A stretch of 7,324 bases of DNA, taken from contig JAHEAM010000190.1 in NCBI GenBank assembly GCA_024642765.1, positions 1 to 7,324 on the forward strand, in the 5' to 3' direction. Each line of letters opens with the position of its first letter. Position 1 is the stretch's first letter. This document shows, piece after piece, positions 5,900 through 7,324 of this stretch. Origin of the DNA: Planctomycetaceae bacterium. GTDB lineage: Bacteria; Planctomycetota; Planctomycetia; Pirellulales; Pirellulaceae. The notes under the pieces are model-generated. The model saw only the letters and a list, made by a program, of their open reading frames with translations, was not told where the DNA came from and searched no databases. Both the position numbers and the translations under genes were made by a program.

Positions 5900-6817
5900 C
5901 TAGGCTGATTGACGCGCAGCATCTTTGATGTTCCGGTTGCAGCGAGGTTTGCGGCATTCGATGAAGAGAGAATCCGGTTTAAAGATTCGGCGACCGTCAG
6001 TGTCCAATTTGTATTGATTGAATGAATCAATATCGCTTTCCTCCGCCGCGCAGACTCTAAACTCAACAAAACCACAGCCTTCGCAGAGTTCACGTAGCGA
6101 ATAGCGATCGTACATCCAGCGATGGATCTCGCCTTTTAATCGGAACATGGTCTCGTCGTAGCTACGCAGGGCTTCTTTTCCCATCAATTGTTTCAAAACC
6201 AATCGAGAAAAACGATCTCGCCAAGATCCCATCCAGTTTTTGAAAAGGTTTTTTGGGGCTGATTGGGTATCTCCGTGGTTATTTGATTTTCTGCAGATAT
6301 CTAGTTCAGCGCCAATTCGCGAACGCACAAAAGACTCTTGGGTCGTATCAAGGGACGCCATGTATCTCCCCATCATCCCACCCGATTGATGTCGTACCAT
6401 TTGATCTAGAAGCTCAAGCTTAATCCACGTGTATTTTTCCGAGGCGGTTTCGTCGCCGTCCCATGCCCGTTGGTGCATTTGCAAATAGAGTCGAGCGATT
6501 CGCTCTAGGTCAGGGATCACAATTCGAAGTACTCCGCCCGGTTGCAGCACTCTGAAGCACTCGTCGTTAAGCCGCTTCCCCTGTTCGGGTGTGAGGTGTT
6601 CGAGCAAATGCGAGTGATAGACGGCCTCAAAATGATCGGCTGCAAACGGAAGTCCATTCGTGACGTTGCATTTTGTAACGGCGGCGTGGTTGGATTCTAG
6701 ATCGATGTTAACCCATTCCGAATGAAATCGTCGCCCACACCCAACATTCAATTTTGGATGTGTGGACGTAGGATTGTCACGCCCAGTGCCTTTCGTTCCG
6801 AAATTTGTTGAAATCAT
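5900..6817 (-). CDS. Class I SAM-dependent methyltransferase (type 11)
   Basis: This encodes 305 residues from ATG 6817 and is predicted to transfer a methyl group from S-adenosylmethionine; the acceptor is unknown. Motif I is LNVGCG (23-28), the acidic residue for the SAM ribose is Asp39 in WVNIDL, SHLLEHL (69-75) follows as in type-11 enzymes, and LQPGGVLRIVIPDLERIA (91-108) is the motif around strands 4-5. A variable insert (about 115-225) is followed by GEIHRWMYDRYSL (229-241), GF (249-250) and a C-terminal KPDSLFIECRKP (280-291), which I recall from methyltransferases in glycosyltransferase and exopolysaccharide loci. No signal peptide or membrane segment is present, so it is cytoplasmic. 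Its ATG overlaps the stop of the upstream gene as ATGA, and the nearest purine run is a GGGG about 11 bases upstream, so translational coupling is likely. It appears to be the last gene of the operon. Methylation of a sugar or glycan precursor is inference from context. Confidence 0.88.
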   Translation of the reverse strand: MISTNFGTKGTGRDNPTSTHPKLNVGCGRRFHSEWVNIDLESNHAAVTKCNVTNGLPFAADHFEAVYHSHLLEHLTPEQGKRLNDECFRVLQPGGVLRIVIPDLERIARLYLQMHQRAWDGDETASEKYTWIKLELLDQMVRHQSGGMMGRYMASLDTTQESFVRSRIGAELDICRKSNNHGDTQSAPKNLFKNWMGSWRDRFSRLVLKQLMGKEALRSYDETMFRLKGEIHRWMYDRYSLRELCEGCGFVEFRVCAAEESDIDSFNQYKLDTDGRRIFKPDSLFIECRKPRCNRNIKDAARQSA

Positions 6818-7324
6818 GCTTGTTTGACCCCGACTCGACCTGTGTAATCGATTCGATTCAAGAACATTCGTATGTTATTTGCTTCGAAATATTCGTCAAC
6901 TGCTCGTTGGCAGCCGGCCCAATGCCCGTAGTCGTCAATGATCAATATCCCACCAGGTGACAATAATGGAAACAAATGCGTCAACTCGCATCGAGTCGAT
7001 TCGTACCAGTCGGTATCGAGGCGCAGCAGGGCAATTTGTTCGGGCTTTGCCCGTAAGAGTGTTTCTTCGACTTTGCCAACAACATAGTTAATTTGATTCT
7101 CAGGGTAGCCAGACGATGCGATGTGTGACTTCACCTCGTTCAGGGGGCCAACGCACCAAACACCTCGTGGGTCGTTAAAGTCATCGTTTGCCAGTTGCGA
7201 ATCGGCATTGCGTCCTAAAAAGTCGACATCGCATTCGGTTGGGCAGCTCATGCCTTCGAAGGTATCGTAAAGCCAAAGTTGTCGCGATGCGTCATGATTT
7301 CTGAGCAAGGTTTTGGCTGCAGCA
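6814..7324 (-). CDS. TylF/MycF-like O-methyltransferase, 5' end beyond the window
   Basis: The reading frame stays open to the right edge, so the N-terminus, including the first SAM-binding glycine motif, is missing; about 169 residues are visible. In-frame TTG at 7308 is unlikely to be the true start because AAAKTLLRNHDASRQ reads on naturally into LWLYDTFEGM. Counting from that TTG as residue 1, LYDTFEGM (13-20), LLRLDTDWYEST (94-105) and GGILIIDDYGHWAG (119-132) are the signature of the TylF/MycF macrocin O-methyltransferase family. In that family the Asp of LDTD (98) and the DD pair (125-126) bind the metal ion needed to methylate sugar hydroxyls. All three are present, so the enzyme looks active. 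Family members occur in macrolide synthesis but are also widespread in polysaccharide gene clusters, which is the likelier setting here given the adjacent methyltransferase. The stop TGA overlaps the next gene's ATG by 4 bases in total. Confidence 0.88.
   Translation of the reverse strand, partial: AAAKTLLRNHDASRQLWLYDTFEGMSCPTECDVDFLGRNADSQLANDDFNDPRGVWCVGPLNEVKSHIASSGYPENQINYVVGKVEETLLRAKPEQIALLRLDTDWYESTRCELTHLFPLLSPGGILIIDDYGHWAGCQRAVDEYFEANNIRMFLNRIDYTGRVGVKQA

Noticed and set aside
5920..5930. CATC-TTT-GATG mini hairpin as a terminator for the converging genes near 5880-5900
   Set aside because: A four-base stem inside the coding end of the methyltransferase gene with no T-tract is too weak to call.
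1..7324. CRISPR arrays, tRNA or rRNA genes, insertion sequences, integrase or toxin-antitoxin genes
   Set aside because: No regularly spaced repeats, no cloverleaf-like sequence, no transposase or integrase motifs and no terminal repeats were seen on reading both strands.

Overview
The window looks like a chromosomal piece of a planctomycete, probably of the Pirellula/Rhodopirellula group. This rests on four things: roughly balanced base composition, GTG starts with modest or absent Shine-Dalgarno sequences, two large secreted proteins with little resemblance to textbook families, and a C-terminal segment (around GDRQHPFWA) that I associate with planctomycete secreted 'peptidase/esterase' proteins. 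The assignment is recognition from memory, not a search result.

Layout. From left to right there are five genes in four transcription blocks. (1) 69-2207, plus strand: a 712-residue secreted protein of unknown function with a Glu/Ser/Thr/Pro linker and what looks like an internally duplicated fold. (2) 2349-2954, minus strand: a 201-residue protein anchored by one N-terminal membrane segment, function unknown; it converges on gene 1, and a strong inverted repeat (2302-2348) ends exactly at its stop codon. (3) 2955-3394: a long non-coding stretch with a plausible sigma-70-type promoter (3170-3198), a palindrome, a short direct repeat and one doubtful 48-codon reading frame. (4) 3395-5878, plus strand: an 827-residue secreted protein with an alpha/beta-hydrolase domain whose nucleophile elbow reads GIGPG instead of GxSxG, so it is probably not a working serine hydrolase. 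(5) 5900-6817 and 6814 to the right edge, minus strand: two SAM-dependent methyltransferases overlapping by 4 bases (ATGA). The upstream one is TylF/MycF-like and cut by the window edge; the downstream one is a type-11 class I methyltransferase. This pair is the left end of an operon that enters from the right, plausibly a polysaccharide or glycan modification cluster.

How they work together. Only the methyltransferase pair shows firm functional linkage. Genes 1 and 4 are both exported and could act in the cell envelope or periplasm, but each has its own transcription unit and nothing ties them together. I found no mobile element, CRISPR array, tRNA or rRNA. I do not see a clear new multi-gene system; the best lead is the degenerate secreted hydrolase.
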